Shown in pieces: positions 1 to 8,050 of a stretch of 64,000 nucleotides of DNA; position 1 is the first letter of the stretch, and each line of letters opens with the position of its first letter. Where the stretch lies: positions 1-64,000 of the forward strand of contig JAGKWW010000008.1 of the NCBI GenBank assembly GCA_021151665.1, read 5' to 3'. The notes below the pieces were generated by a model. It ran no database searches, was not told the origin of the DNA, and worked only from the letters and a program-made list of their open reading frames with translations. The position numbers were made by a program, and so were the translations under genes. The stretch is from Flavobacteriaceae bacterium (lineage in GTDB: Bacteria; Bacteroidota; Bacteroidia; Flavobacteriales; Flavobacteriaceae).

Positions 1-38
1 GTAATATATTGCCGGGCTTTAACATTTTATTAATAATT

Positions 39-1412
39 ATGAAAAACATTACCCAGGCGTTGGCAGCTACCCTGCTTATTGCCGCGACCGTAGCAAATGC
101 CCAGGAAAGCCCTAAGGTTTTTGGCAGGACCATCGCTCCGGAACGCATCAACCCGACAACAGGCCAGATACGCTGTGTGTCTTCTGAATATGAAAAACAC
201 CTGCAGGAAAATAACCCTAACCGCGCCACCGAAGCGCAGTTTGAAGAATGGCTTGCAGAAAAGATGGAGGCTGTAAAAACACGCCGGGGTACGAGTACTA
301 CAGCCACCGTAGTAACGATACCGGTTGTTGTACACGTTATCCATAACGAGACATCGGTTGGGGTTAACGAAAACATTGCCGACGGGCAGGTATTGTCGCA
401 AATTACCGTGCTTAATCAGGATTACCGGAAAATGATCAATACACCGGGATACAATACCAACCCTGTTGGTGCCGACATGGAAATACAGTTCGCGCTTGCG
501 CAGGTAGACCCTTCAGGTAATGCCACCAACGGCATCCACCGTGTGTACTACAGCCGCTCGAGCTGGAGCGAAACACAGGTAGAAACGATCATGAAGCCAC
601 AAACCTCATGGGATCCTACACGTTACTTTAATATCTGGGTGTGCAACTTTGGCGGCGACCTTGACGGGGTATTAGGCTACGCACAGTTTCCCTCTACTTC
701 AGGCCTTGGCGGGCTTAATTCCAACGAAGGAGCTTCAAATACGGATGGGGTGATCATCGGTTACCAATACTTCGGGTCAGAAGCACTGTATCCTCAGGGA
801 ACTTATGATTCTACCTACAACGGCGGGCGTACTGCCACACACGAAATTGGGCATTGCTTCGGTTTAAGGCACGTAGACGGCGACAACACGTCATGTACGG
901 TAAACGCAACAGACTCTTACAAAGATTACTGCCCTGACACTCCTGCGATAAAAGAACTGAATTACGATTGTGTTACCATTGACTCATGTCCTTCGGCTAC
1001 AGGTAGTGACATGATAGAGAATTACATGGATTATACACCTGACTCCTGTATGAACGTTTTCACACAGAATCAGAAAGGCAGGATGCTAACGGTACTTCAG
1101 AACTCGATAAACAGGGCCTCACTTACAACCTCTACCGTTTGGCAATCTCTGGGAACCGCTCAAAATACGTTGCTTTCTGGAATTTCTGTTTATCCTAACC
1201 CTGCTACCGATGTGCTGAATATATCGGTTCCCGGCGGCGCGCTAATCGACAGCTACAGCATTGCGAACAGCCTGGGCCAGACAATTGCCGGTGCAAAAGT
1301 AAGCAACGCTACTCAGCTCAGCATCAACACATCGTCACTTAGCAACGGAATTTATTTTATAAAGCTTGCTAAAGGCGGCGAAGTAAAAACGATCAAGTTC
1401 GTGAAGAATTAA
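39..1412 (+). CDS. secreted M43-type zinc metalloprotease with T9SS sorting domain
   Basis: A 457-residue secreted protease. The start at 39 is chosen because the signal peptide (MKNITQ, hydrophobic core, cut after ANAQ) begins there; the in-frame upstream ATG would bury it. The metzincin zinc site HEIGH at residues 268-272 with a third His at 278 (HEIGHCFGLRH) fits the pregnancy-associated plasma protein A/cytophagalysin family (M43), as does the Cys-rich stretch after it and the later YMDY Met-turn-like motif. The C-terminus has the T9SS type A pattern (YPNPATD, then NGIYFIKL and a basic end), so the protein is probably exported to the surface or medium by T9SS. Substrate unknown. A hairpin terminator follows at 1435. 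Confidence 0.9.
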   Translation: MKNITQALAATLLIAATVANAQESPKVFGRTIAPERINPTTGQIRCVSSEYEKHLQENNPNRATEAQFEEWLAEKMEAVKTRRGTSTTATVVTIPVVVHVIHNETSVGVNENIADGQVLSQITVLNQDYRKMINTPGYNTNPVGADMEIQFALAQVDPSGNATNGIHRVYYSRSSWSETQVETIMKPQTSWDPTRYFNIWVCNFGGDLDGVLGYAQFPSTSGLGGLNSNEGASNTDGVIIGYQYFGSEALYPQGTYDSTYNGGRTATHEIGHCFGLRHVDGDNTSCTVNATDSYKDYCPDTPAIKELNYDCVTIDSCPSATGSDMIENYMDYTPDSCMNVFTQNQKGRMLTVLQNSINRASLTTSTVWQSLGTAQNTLLSGISVYPNPATDVLNISVPGGALIDSYSIANSLGQTIAGAKVSNATQLSINTSSLSNGIYFIKLAKGGEVKTIKFVKN

Positions 1413-1418
1413 TATTTG

Positions 1419-2474
1419 TTATATTTTCGATTGGAAAGCGGGGCTATGCTCCGCTTTTTTATTTCCCTTCCATATAAAACCGTCCAGCAGGTAATGCGTA
1501 AGCTGCGGCATGGCGAGCAACGGAACCAGCAAAAACCGGAGTCCGTCAAACTGCAGGCCGGTAGTACTGAAATGCTCATTCCATACCATAATTTCCCAAA
1601 GATATTCTTCTGAAAAGGCAAACACCAACAATACCATCACATAGCTTAACGCGAGCGCCGGCACCCGCATCGTTTTGAAAGGGGCAATAAGCCTTCCGCC
1701 TCCCGCGGAAAGTTCCCTGAGATAAACAAGGCCGATATAAGGCAGGCCATGCGATACCACATTCAGGAGCGAGAAGATAAGGTCGTTGTCAAAATGGACG
1801 ATCCCGAAGTACCAAGAGAGCCCTGTACCGAAAATAACCGCGTTTTTCGGGATATTGAAAAAACCAGTTTTTGAATACATCACAGCCACCCGCCCGATAT
1901 AAATAACGAGTATTACCAAATAAATGTATCCGGCCCACTTTAACGCTAACGGATTTTCCCAGCGAAAAAACTCATCGGGCATAAACCACGTAAAGTGCCT
2001 TTCCGGACCGAGGAACCAGTATAGCATCGGGTAGCCGGCCGCATTGTATATTGTTACATTATCAATAAGGTTGCCTGCCGGTGTTTTTGCCTCGTTTCGG
2101 GAGTAGAGCCGCATAAATCCGTACTGCTGCCTGATAAAGTGAAAAACCGCCACGTAGGCAAGCGTTGTCCAGAATACGCGGCTGCCAAAAAGGAATAACA
2201 CAAAACCGGCTACAAAACTTATGGCAGGCAACAAGAGTAGGAGCTTTTTGCGTGCCCGATACTCAGCCGGGGCCAGGTAGGTTTTGAATATCGTGGCATA
2301 TACATGGGCCACATCGATAAACACGATCAGGAAGAGCCAGGTATAAAAGCTATATTGTTCTGCAGCATAATCCCAAAAGTCAGGGAACATGAAAATAGCG
2401 GCAAGCACTGCAAATGGCGGCAAAAGTATCAGGACGCTATCGGTAGCTGCAGTTCGTATCCAGGGCTGCTTCAT
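1419..2474 (-). CDS. polytopic membrane protein with conserved-looking His residues, last gene of the polyamine operon
   Basis: A 351-residue protein with about eight to nine hydrophobic segments and no signal peptide. I do not recognise a named family with certainty. Polar residues sit in or beside membrane segments: FIDVAHVYATIF near residue 54, FHFIRQQYGF near 140, a VVSHGLPY segment near 240, and THYLLDGFIWK near the end. Several buried His could bind metal or haem, as in membrane oxygenases, but this is inference. Its start overlaps the stop of the amine-oxidase-like gene by 4 bases, so the two are probably translationally coupled. The C-terminal 15 or so residues are encoded across the terminator of the convergent gene. 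Confidence 0.7.
   Translation of the reverse strand: MKQPWIRTAATDSVLILLPPFAVLAAIFMFPDFWDYAAEQYSFYTWLFLIVFIDVAHVYATIFKTYLAPAEYRARKKLLLLLPAISFVAGFVLFLFGSRVFWTTLAYVAVFHFIRQQYGFMRLYSRNEAKTPAGNLIDNVTIYNAAGYPMLYWFLGPERHFTWFMPDEFFRWENPLALKWAGYIYLVILVIYIGRVAVMYSKTGFFNIPKNAVIFGTGLSWYFGIVHFDNDLIFSLLNVVSHGLPYIGLVYLRELSAGGGRLIAPFKTMRVPALALSYVMVLLVFAFSEEYLWEIMVWNEHFSTTGLQFDGLRFLLVPLLAMPQLTHYLLDGFIWKGNKKAEHSPAFQSKI
1435..1460 (+). terminator. terminator of the M43 protease gene, inside the end of the convergent gene
   Basis: A 10-bp stem (1435-1444 with 1448-1457, one G-T pair, 3-base loop) is followed by a run of T. It lies 22 bases past the protease stop, within the last codons of the membrane protein gene on the other strand, whose sequence there reads KKAEHSPAF. 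On the minus strand no T tract follows the stem, so it serves the plus-strand gene. Confidence 0.8.
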
Positions 2475-4072
2475 AACATGGCCTGATTTGCGGCTGCAAT
2501 GCCCTGGTGGAACGCCTCTTCAAAAACCGAAATACCCGAAAGGTCGCTGTGCGCAAAGAATATTTTTCCTTGCAGAGGCATCGCGGCTTGCTGCCTTGCA
2601 TCGCCAAACATAAAACCGGCCACAGGGCTTATCATTCCGTGCCCAAGCCTGTGCAGCCGGATTTCTTCCACGTACTCGCGGATACCCGGGTGAGCGGTTT
2701 CCAACTCTGCAAGTACCATTTCCTTCCAGTATTCGGGCTTGCGGGCATATAGTTCTTTTCGCGACCGTTTCGTGTCAGCGTCTGCAAAGCTGTAGTAATA
2801 AGTAATTACTTTCTTATCAGGCTGCTGTGCCACATCCTGGTGCTGGTCATAAATATAGCCAAGCCCTTTTCCTCCATAGATCACATTATCCCAACACAGC
2901 GGAAAGCTCTCGTTATCAGGAAGGGCGGTTACCGTAAGCGTAGCCAGCAACCAGGGTGCATAGGTAAATTCTTTTGTGAAAGCCCGGTCGGGCAATAAGT
3001 GCGTTACGACAAACTGTGGTGCCGCCACAATCACTTTACCGGCCTGTATACGTACGGACTTTTTGGTCTCTGCATCAAAGGCAAGTACTTCTACGCCATT
3101 TCCGGTTAAGGAAACTTCATAAGCCAGATGATTGCAAAGCGTATTTTGGGCGCTGAACTTTCTGAGGTGCGAAGCCAGCCGCGCGTTTCCTTCCGGCCAG
3201 GTAAGCACTGCATCGCGTCCATAATCATTTTTACGGGCGGCAAAATAGTGGATTCCCGCCCAAGCGGATATAGACGATATACCCAACCCAAAATCATCGC
3301 GGCAACAGTAGTCTATATAATCATACAGCCCCTCGCTCTTGAAGCGCTCCTCCTTTAGCCATTTATACATGGTTATCGAATCGAGATGATGGTACTTGGC
3401 ATCGGGGGAAGCCGCGCTGACCGGAAGATCGAAATAATATTTTCGGTTCCCGTCTTTAGCGTTTCGAAAAGCATCCATCATTGTAAAAAACCTATCCAGT
3501 TCGGCGTCTGTACTGCTGTCGTTTCCATACCTGGGTACCAGCCCTTCCTGCCAGTTATGATTAATGAAAAGCCGCTCATGCGGGGCAAAGCAAAACTGGT
3601 TGCCATCAAATTGGGGGATTCCGTTTTTATAGGAAACTACTATATTCGATTCTTCCAGAAATTCAAGCAGAATCTTATCGTGAAGGTTAGGCAGTGGGAG
3701 GTAATGTGCACCAAGCGGAAACCTGGAATGTTTGTTAGCCCCCGAAGATGAATTGCCTCCCGTATGATTTTCCATTTCAAGCAGCAAAAAATCGGTGATG
3801 CCGTTTTTTGCAAGCTGTCTTGCTGCACTTAGTCCCGATATTCCTCCGCCGATGATAAGGTATTGCGTTTTTATTGTCGAGGACGGCGGCGGAAAATCTT
3901 TTGCCCAAAGCCGGTGCCCCAGTATATGGTTTGTCCCGGTTAATTTAAGCATCAGAGTGCGTGCCTTTTTCGCACAAGATTGCAGGGCCGCCCCTGCTAT
4001 TGCCAGCCCCCCCAGCAACAGTAAAAACCGCCGACGCCCGAACTCTTTATAATTTTCCCCACTCTTCATCAA
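2471..4072 (-). CDS. Tat-exported FAD-dependent amine-oxidase-like lipoprotein
   Basis: A 533-residue flavoprotein. The N-terminus carries a twin-arginine signal (GRRRF at 12-16), a hydrophobic segment and a lipobox LQSC with Cys33, predicting export of a folded cofactor-loaded protein that stays lipid-anchored. The dinucleotide-binding motif GGGISG lies at 75-80 and is followed by the acidic residue and GGNSSSG stretch typical of flavin amine oxidases and phytoene desaturase relatives. The C-terminal segment GKIFFAHSDLSG...EEAF matches the second FAD contact of the amine oxidase family. It overlaps the spermidine-synthase-like gene by 26 bases. Oxidation of a polyamine or polyamine conjugate outside the cytoplasm is the obvious hypothesis, but a different amine or carotenoid-like substrate cannot be excluded. 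Confidence 0.8.
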   Translation of the reverse strand: MMKSGENYKEFGRRRFLLLLGGLAIAGAALQSCAKKARTLMLKLTGTNHILGHRLWAKDFPPPSSTIKTQYLIIGGGISGLSAARQLAKNGITDFLLLEMENHTGGNSSSGANKHSRFPLGAHYLPLPNLHDKILLEFLEESNIVVSYKNGIPQFDGNQFCFAPHERLFINHNWQEGLVPRYGNDSSTDAELDRFFTMMDAFRNAKDGNRKYYFDLPVSAASPDAKYHHLDSITMYKWLKEERFKSEGLYDYIDYCCRDDFGLGISSISAWAGIHYFAARKNDYGRDAVLTWPEGNARLASHLRKFSAQNTLCNHLAYEVSLTGNGVEVLAFDAETKKSVRIQAGKVIVAAPQFVVTHLLPDRAFTKEFTYAPWLLATLTVTALPDNESFPLCWDNVIYGGKGLGYIYDQHQDVAQQPDKKVITYYYSFADADTKRSRKELYARKPEYWKEMVLAELETAHPGIREYVEEIRLHRLGHGMISPVAGFMFGDARQQAAMPLQGKIFFAHSDLSGISVFEEAFHQGIAAANQAML

Positions 4073-5564
4073 AATAGCGCACTAATACCTGATTATCCAG
4101 GCGGTTCACTTCGCAATCTTTTACTGTCATGTCTCCCTGGAAACGATTGTATTGATCAAAATGGTAGTCATAAAATCGAAGTCCCTCTACCCGGCGTTTT
4201 ACTTTGCTGAAATTGTGGCCCGGATTACTTGAGGCAATGGTATACCCCCATTCGCCAAAGGAGGGCACATAGGCATGATAGGCATCGACAGCGCCAAAAA
4301 CCTGCCCCGCCGTTTTGTTGATGCACCAGAATGACTTCGGGGCAAAAAATGGCGAGGTAGTCTGTATTACCACTACGGCCTCCGGGCTGAGGATACCCTG
4401 TAGCGTAAGGTAGAAATTTTGCGAATAGAGTTTTCCGAGGCTGTAATTAGAGGGGTCGGGAAAGTCGACGATCGCTACATCGTATTTTTGCTTCGCATCA
4501 CGCGCCCACAGATATGCATCGGCATTAACAACCTTTACCCGCTTATCCGAAAGCGACCGTGCATTGAACCCTGACAATATTTTATTTTCTTTAAAGAGCC
4601 TTGTCATCCCGGCATCCAGGTCTACCAGCGTTACTGTTTCTACCTCTTTATATTTCAAAATTTCGCGCACTGCAAGCCCATCACCCCCACCCATTACCAG
4701 CACGTGCCTTACCGATGACGCCGATGCCATAGCCGGATGCACCAACGCTTCATGGTAGCGGTATTCGTCGTGCGAACTAAACTGAAGGTTGTTGTTCAGA
4801 TAAAGACGGTAGTCACTTTTGTTATGCGTAAGCACAATGCGCTGGTAAGGCGTGGCATGGGTATAAACAATATTCTCGCCATACATGCGGCCTTCGCTGT
4901 AAGAAAGCAATTGTTCTGAAAAAAAGAAAACGACCAGCAATGCAACAAATGCACCGATAGCCTTAAACCGGAGGAGCAGGCTGTGCCTTAATTCCCTGCG
5001 CAGGTAGATGCAAAGCACTATTGCGATACCCACATTGATCATCCCGAAGAAAAGCGATGTCCGCATGATGCCGAGCTGCGGAACCAGCACCAGCGGAAAT
5101 AATATTGAGGCCAGCAGTGCCCCTATGTAGTCAAAAGTAAAAACATTGGAAACCAGGTCGCGAAAGGCAACGCGGTCCTTTAATATGTTCATAAGCAGCG
5201 GTATCTCGAGCCCTACCAGGCAGCCTGTTACAAACACGAGCAGGTACAGAACCGGCTGAAAATAGCTCACGCTCTCGAAAAGTACAAAAAGCAGCACTGA
5301 GCTAAGCCCACCCACGAGGCCCACCAATATCTCGATCTCTACAAAAGTATTGAGCAGGTTATTTTTCAGGAATTTAGAAAAATAGGATCCGATGCCCATC
5401 GAGAACAGGTATACTCCGATAATGAACGAGAACTGCTTTACCGAATCGCCCAACAGATAACTCGCCAGGGCTCCTGCTACGAGCTCATAAACAAGTCCGC
5501 AGGTAGCAATGGTAAAGACAGCGAGGAAAAGCAACAGCTCAAACCGAGATTTTGCCTTATCCAT
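4047..5564 (-). CDS. membrane-fused spermidine synthase-like aminopropyltransferase
   Basis: A 505-residue fusion: about seven membrane helices in residues 10-220, then a class I methyltransferase-fold spermidine synthase domain. The AdoMet/dcAdoMet loop GGGDG is at 292-296, an acidic VTLVDLD strand end at 311-317, and the catalytic-region motif VDFPDP (D367-P371) replaces the usual DSSDP. Aminopropyl transfer from decarboxylated AdoMet, made by the SpeD encoded first in this operon, to an amine at the cytoplasmic membrane face is the likely reaction. The start overlaps the DUF350 gene by 8 bases and its end overlaps the amine-oxidase-like gene. Such membrane SpeE proteins are often found without polyamine-pool functions, so the acceptor is uncertain. 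Confidence 0.85.
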   Translation of the reverse strand: MDKAKSRFELLLFLAVFTIATCGLVYELVAGALASYLLGDSVKQFSFIIGVYLFSMGIGSYFSKFLKNNLLNTFVEIEILVGLVGGLSSVLLFVLFESVSYFQPVLYLLVFVTGCLVGLEIPLLMNILKDRVAFRDLVSNVFTFDYIGALLASILFPLVLVPQLGIMRTSLFFGMINVGIAIVLCIYLRRELRHSLLLRFKAIGAFVALLVVFFFSEQLLSYSEGRMYGENIVYTHATPYQRIVLTHNKSDYRLYLNNNLQFSSHDEYRYHEALVHPAMASASSVRHVLVMGGGDGLAVREILKYKEVETVTLVDLDAGMTRLFKENKILSGFNARSLSDKRVKVVNADAYLWARDAKQKYDVAIVDFPDPSNYSLGKLYSQNFYLTLQGILSPEAVVVIQTTSPFFAPKSFWCINKTAGQVFGAVDAYHAYVPSFGEWGYTIASSNPGHNFSKVKRRVEGLRFYDYHFDQYNRFQGDMTVKDCEVNRLDNQVLVRYFDEEWGKL

Positions 5565-5769
5565 TTATAGCACCGCTGATAATGATGGAAATACCAATAA
5601 TAAAGGCGCCAAACACAATGGCGAGCGCCGTATTTTTATTGTGCACAATTTCGTGCCATGTATTTTCGGGTGTAAGCTTTTCTATAATAAAATAGGCTAC
5701 AAACAGGATTACAAGCCCCACCAACGAGAAGATCACAGAGCTAAGGATCAGGTGTAAGATATGTTCCAT
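5557..5769 (-). CDS. DUF350 family membrane protein
   Basis: A 70-residue protein with two hydrophobic segments (about 8-28 and 47-67) separated by a polar loop with KLTPEN. This is half the length of the usual duplicated DUF350 protein (YjfL-like), so it holds one DUF350 unit and probably assembles as an oligomer. It lies between a small membrane protein and the membrane-fused SpeE, overlapping the latter by 8 bases. DUF350 genes have been noted near ATP-grasp, PspA-like, AdoMet decarboxylase and DUF4178 genes in comparative genomics. The biochemical role is unknown. Confidence 0.8.
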   Translation of the reverse strand: MEHILHLILSSVIFSLVGLVILFVAYFIIEKLTPENTWHEIVHNKNTALAIVFGAFIIGISIIISGAING

Positions 5770-5784
5770 AAATATAAGGTGTTG

Positions 5785-5967
5785 TTATTTGTGATAAAAG
5801 CGGCTTACGCCTGCATGGCTGCCACGTGAAGGCCTGTAATTTTCGGTTGTTTCGCAGTCGCATATCCGGCTACCGGAATAAGTGTAATATACATACATTC
5901 CGTACACGCACAGGCCCACTATAAGCGCAGGATAATTTCGCCTGAATATTTCTAAAATTTTTTCCAT
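5785..5967 (-). CDS. small single-pass membrane protein of the polyamine operon
   Basis: A 60-residue protein. I start it at 5967 (MEKILEIF), because the longer frame runs into the DUF4178 gene that ends at 5969; the ATG then lies one base after that stop. One hydrophobic segment spans about residues 13-30, followed by a short polar tail containing CDC and many Ser, Arg and Tyr. I do not recognise a family. Its position between DUF4178 and DUF350 genes suggests a small subunit of the same membrane assembly. Confidence 0.6.
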   Translation of the reverse strand: MEKILEIFRRNYPALIVGLCVYGMYVYYTYSGSRICDCETTENYRPSRGSHAGVSRFYHK

Positions 5968-5968
5968 G

Positions 5969-7204
5969 TTATGCTTGTTCGGGGTAAGGAGAAAAATCAC
6001 TATCGGCCCACCGTTTAACTTCAAACTGCCGGTCCATTATAAATATAAGGATGGTGAACCCCAGCATGAGTAGGCATGTAATGACCACATTGCGGTAACC
6101 GGGCGAGTTCCAGCGTACTTCCACATGCATAGATTGTGTACCAACATTCAGCGGGTCTTTCTGGGGATTTATGGTAAGGTGGTACTTGCCCGGGGGTACG
6201 CTGCAGATATTAAAATCTTCCCTTTGTGAGCCCTCCGACCAGTTTTCGCCACCCTCATACCCATGATAGTATTCTACATCTTTTGATGTATATACTTCTT
6301 CCCCGGTAGTGTCATTTATCAGAGTTAGCGTTGCGGACGCCCAGCTATTGTCAACGTCGCTTTGCAGGTCTATCGTCAAAGGGCCGGTACCGCCTGTGAG
6401 GGTAAAAGGCCGGCTGACAAATTCTTTCGTCTGATATTGATCGAATGCAAGGTTTTCGCTTAACAGCAGTGTCTCTTTCCTGTTACTATAAGTAAAAAGA
6501 TGTGTAATCACTATAAGGATGGCTACCACGCACATCGTGACGGCAGTATACCGGACATCAAATAGAAAAGGCTGAACGATACCCGTACCGCTACGCGACG
6601 GGAGGCTTCGCCCGAATGCTTTTTTTACTTCCCGTGGCGCAATGTGTTCGCCAAAGAAGGCTGCCTCGCCATTGGCATCTTTTTCTATCGAATAAATGTA
6701 AGGGGGATTGATAAACTCAATCATCCGTTGTTTTTCGAGCGGTATCGTATAATCAAAAAATCCTTCTGCGTAGGTTATTTTTACATCGTCCCGGCTGTAT
6801 AGCCTGAGCTCAATATCATTATAATCAATATAACGGCTACTGCTTTTTATTTCAAACTCGGGCTCAACCTCTTTCAAAAATATCCAGTGCCCGTCTGCTT
6901 CAGACAAAAAAGCTTTATCTCCATTTTCAGCAGTAAGTATATATTCCCGATACCAAACGGCATACCCTTCTACTTTCTTTACAATTGCTGCAGTTACGGT
7001 ATATCCCACGCCCCTAACCATCCCGCTATCTCCGATGTTAAGGACAATATCGGCGCTTCGCGAATCAAATTTGTCTATGGCTATCCCGCTTGGAGCCGCC
7101 TTGTATGAAATAAGGTTAAAGCATTGAGGGCAGCCAAAGTAGACTACCGATACGCTTACACCGCAAATAGTCGTATTTTTACATATAGGGCAATGTATCT
7201 CCAT
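5969..7204 (-). CDS. DUF4178 protein with zinc ribbon and two membrane helices
   Basis: A 411-residue protein. Residues 5-28 form a zinc-ribbon-like pair of CxxC knuckles (C5, C8, C25, C28). Residues of about 55-195 resemble DUF4178, with the typical GVGYTVTA start and aromatic-rich strands. Two hydrophobic helices, about 212-235 and 375-395, bracket a beta-rich segment of about 140 residues that is probably extracytoplasmic. The gene starts 3 bases after speD ends and is part of the seven-gene operon. DUF4178 has been linked by gene neighbourhood to AdoMet decarboxylase, spermidine synthase and DUF350; its activity is not known to me. Confidence 0.8.
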   Translation of the reverse strand: MEIHCPICKNTTICGVSVSVVYFGCPQCFNLISYKAAPSGIAIDKFDSRSADIVLNIGDSGMVRGVGYTVTAAIVKKVEGYAVWYREYILTAENGDKAFLSEADGHWIFLKEVEPEFEIKSSSRYIDYNDIELRLYSRDDVKITYAEGFFDYTIPLEKQRMIEFINPPYIYSIEKDANGEAAFFGEHIAPREVKKAFGRSLPSRSGTGIVQPFLFDVRYTAVTMCVVAILIVITHLFTYSNRKETLLLSENLAFDQYQTKEFVSRPFTLTGGTGPLTIDLQSDVDNSWASATLTLINDTTGEEVYTSKDVEYYHGYEGGENWSEGSQREDFNICSVPPGKYHLTINPQKDPLNVGTQSMHVEVRWNSPGYRNVVITCLLMLGFTILIFIMDRQFEVKRWADSDFSPYPEQA

Positions 7205-7207
7205 GGC

Positions 7208-7570
7208 TTAGCGCATTACATCAGTTTCAATAAGCACCTCAGCAGCAAACCATTCCTGGTAAGCCTTTGCAAGGGCCTGTACCTTGTGGCTATTGTCCCG
7301 TTGGTAATTGCACAGGTAAACATCCAGCGTAAGCCTTTGGTATTCGGGCCAGGTATGGATACAAATGTGCGATTCCTTCAGGCAAAAAGCCGCCGTAAAG
7401 CTTCCATTAGGAAAAACATGCGAAGAGTCGCCCACATTTTCCAGGCCATGCTCTTTGAGTAATTTTTCGGTAAGCCGGCAAAATCCCGGCAGGTCAAGTA
7501 ACCTGGAATCGTCAGTAACAGAAAGCGTAAGGAGCTTGTGCAGCCCCGGCTGGTATTCTTCAGTTGGCAT
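7208..7570 (-). CDS. speD: S-adenosylmethionine decarboxylase proenzyme
   Basis: A 120-residue pyruvoyl enzyme of the short prokaryotic class that makes decarboxylated AdoMet, the aminopropyl donor for spermidine synthase. The self-cleavage site is visible as KESH at 65-68, so Ser67 should become the pyruvoyl group. It is followed by the family signature IHTWPE at 71-76. The conserved acid/base Cys is probably Cys87 in LDVYLC. It is the first gene of the operon, behind a promoter at 7588-7617, and feeds the SpeE-like domain encoded four genes downstream. Confidence 0.93.
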   Translation of the reverse strand: MPTEEYQPGLHKLLTLSVTDDSRLLDLPGFCRLTEKLLKEHGLENVGDSSHVFPNGSFTAAFCLKESHICIHTWPEYQRLTLDVYLCNYQRDNSHKVQALAKAYQEWFAAEVLIETDVMR

Positions 7571-7587
7571 TGTCAGAAGGTTTCGTC

Positions 7588-7617
7588 CAAAGATATTTTT
7601 ATTTTTGGAAATACAAA
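7588..7617 (-). promoter_or_regulatory. promoter of the speD-DUF4178-DUF350-speE operon
   Basis: On the minus strand a TATCTTTG -7 element (7595 to 7588) matches the Bacteroidota consensus TAnnTTTG, with a TTTG -33 element (7617 to 7614) 18 bases upstream. The leader to the speD ATG is only about 12-15 bases. Confidence 0.7.
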
Positions 7618-7626
7618 ACCCATGTT

Positions 7627-7655
7627 AAAAAAAACGCTCCCGGTTAAGGGAGCGT
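7627..7655 (-). terminator. terminator after the ferredoxin gene
   Basis: An 8-bp stem (7634-7641 with 7648-7655) is followed on the minus strand by eight T. It lies directly after the ferredoxin stop and separates it from the downstream speD operon. Confidence 0.85.
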
Positions 7656-7658
7656 ATA

Positions 7659-7985
7659 TTAACTTTCGGGAGCGAGCTCTAATTCGAGCCCATCCAGTTC
7701 TTCAGTAATATTGATCTGGCACCCGAGCCTGCTGTTTGGCTTCACATTAAAGGCCTCAGAAAGCATAGCATCTTCGTCAGGGCCCATTTCCGGCAGCTGC
7801 ACATCATTGAGTATATAACACTGGCAGGAGGCACACATGGCCATACCCCCGCAAATGCCTATCGTCCCTTCAGGAGCAAGCTCATAGGCGCGTACGAGTT
7901 CCATGATGTTCATCGCCATATCGGTTGGAGCCTCTACTTCATGGGTTACACCCTCGCGGTCGGTTATCTTTATCTTTACTTCCAT
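7659..7985 (-). CDS. [2Fe-2S] ferredoxin, adrenodoxin type
   Basis: A 108-residue soluble electron carrier. The cluster ligands follow the adrenodoxin spacing C-x5-C-x2-C at Cys45, 51 and 54 with the fourth at Cys89 (RLGCQI). The C-terminus is acidic, as in partners of reductases. The next gene upstream on the same strand encodes a TrxR-like ferredoxin-NADP reductase, its probable electron donor. The interval between them is 65 bases and holds a heptamer repeat and a short hairpin. Use in iron-sulfur cluster assembly would fit the Nfu and Mrp genes further upstream. Confidence 0.9.
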   Translation of the reverse strand: MEVKIKITDREGVTHEVEAPTDMAMNIMELVRAYELAPEGTIGICGGMAMCASCQCYILNDVQLPEMGPDEDAMLSEAFNVKPNSRLGCQINITEELDGLELELAPES

Positions 7986-7989
7986 GATT

Positions 7990-8014
7990 GGTTTCGGGTT
8001 TCAGGTTTCGGGTT
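7990..8014 (-). repeat. heptamer tandem repeat AACCYGA before the ferredoxin start
   Basis: On the minus strand the 25 bases read as AACC, CGAAACC, TGAAACC, CGAAACC: three and a half copies of the heptamer AACCYGA. The array ends four bases before the ferredoxin ATG. The same heptamer recurs at 50481-50501. Confidence 0.75.
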
Positions 8015-8020
8015 ATAATG

Positions 8021-8035
8021 CCGGACGCAGTCCGG
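8021..8035. other. short hairpin between ferredoxin and reductase genes
   Basis: Six perfect base pairs (CCGGAC with GTCCGG) around a 3-base loop. No T tract follows on either strand, so a simple terminator is unlikely; it may be an RNA stabiliser or a processing element between the two minus-strand genes. Confidence 0.4.
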
Positions 8036-8050
8036 AACCCAAAACTAAAC

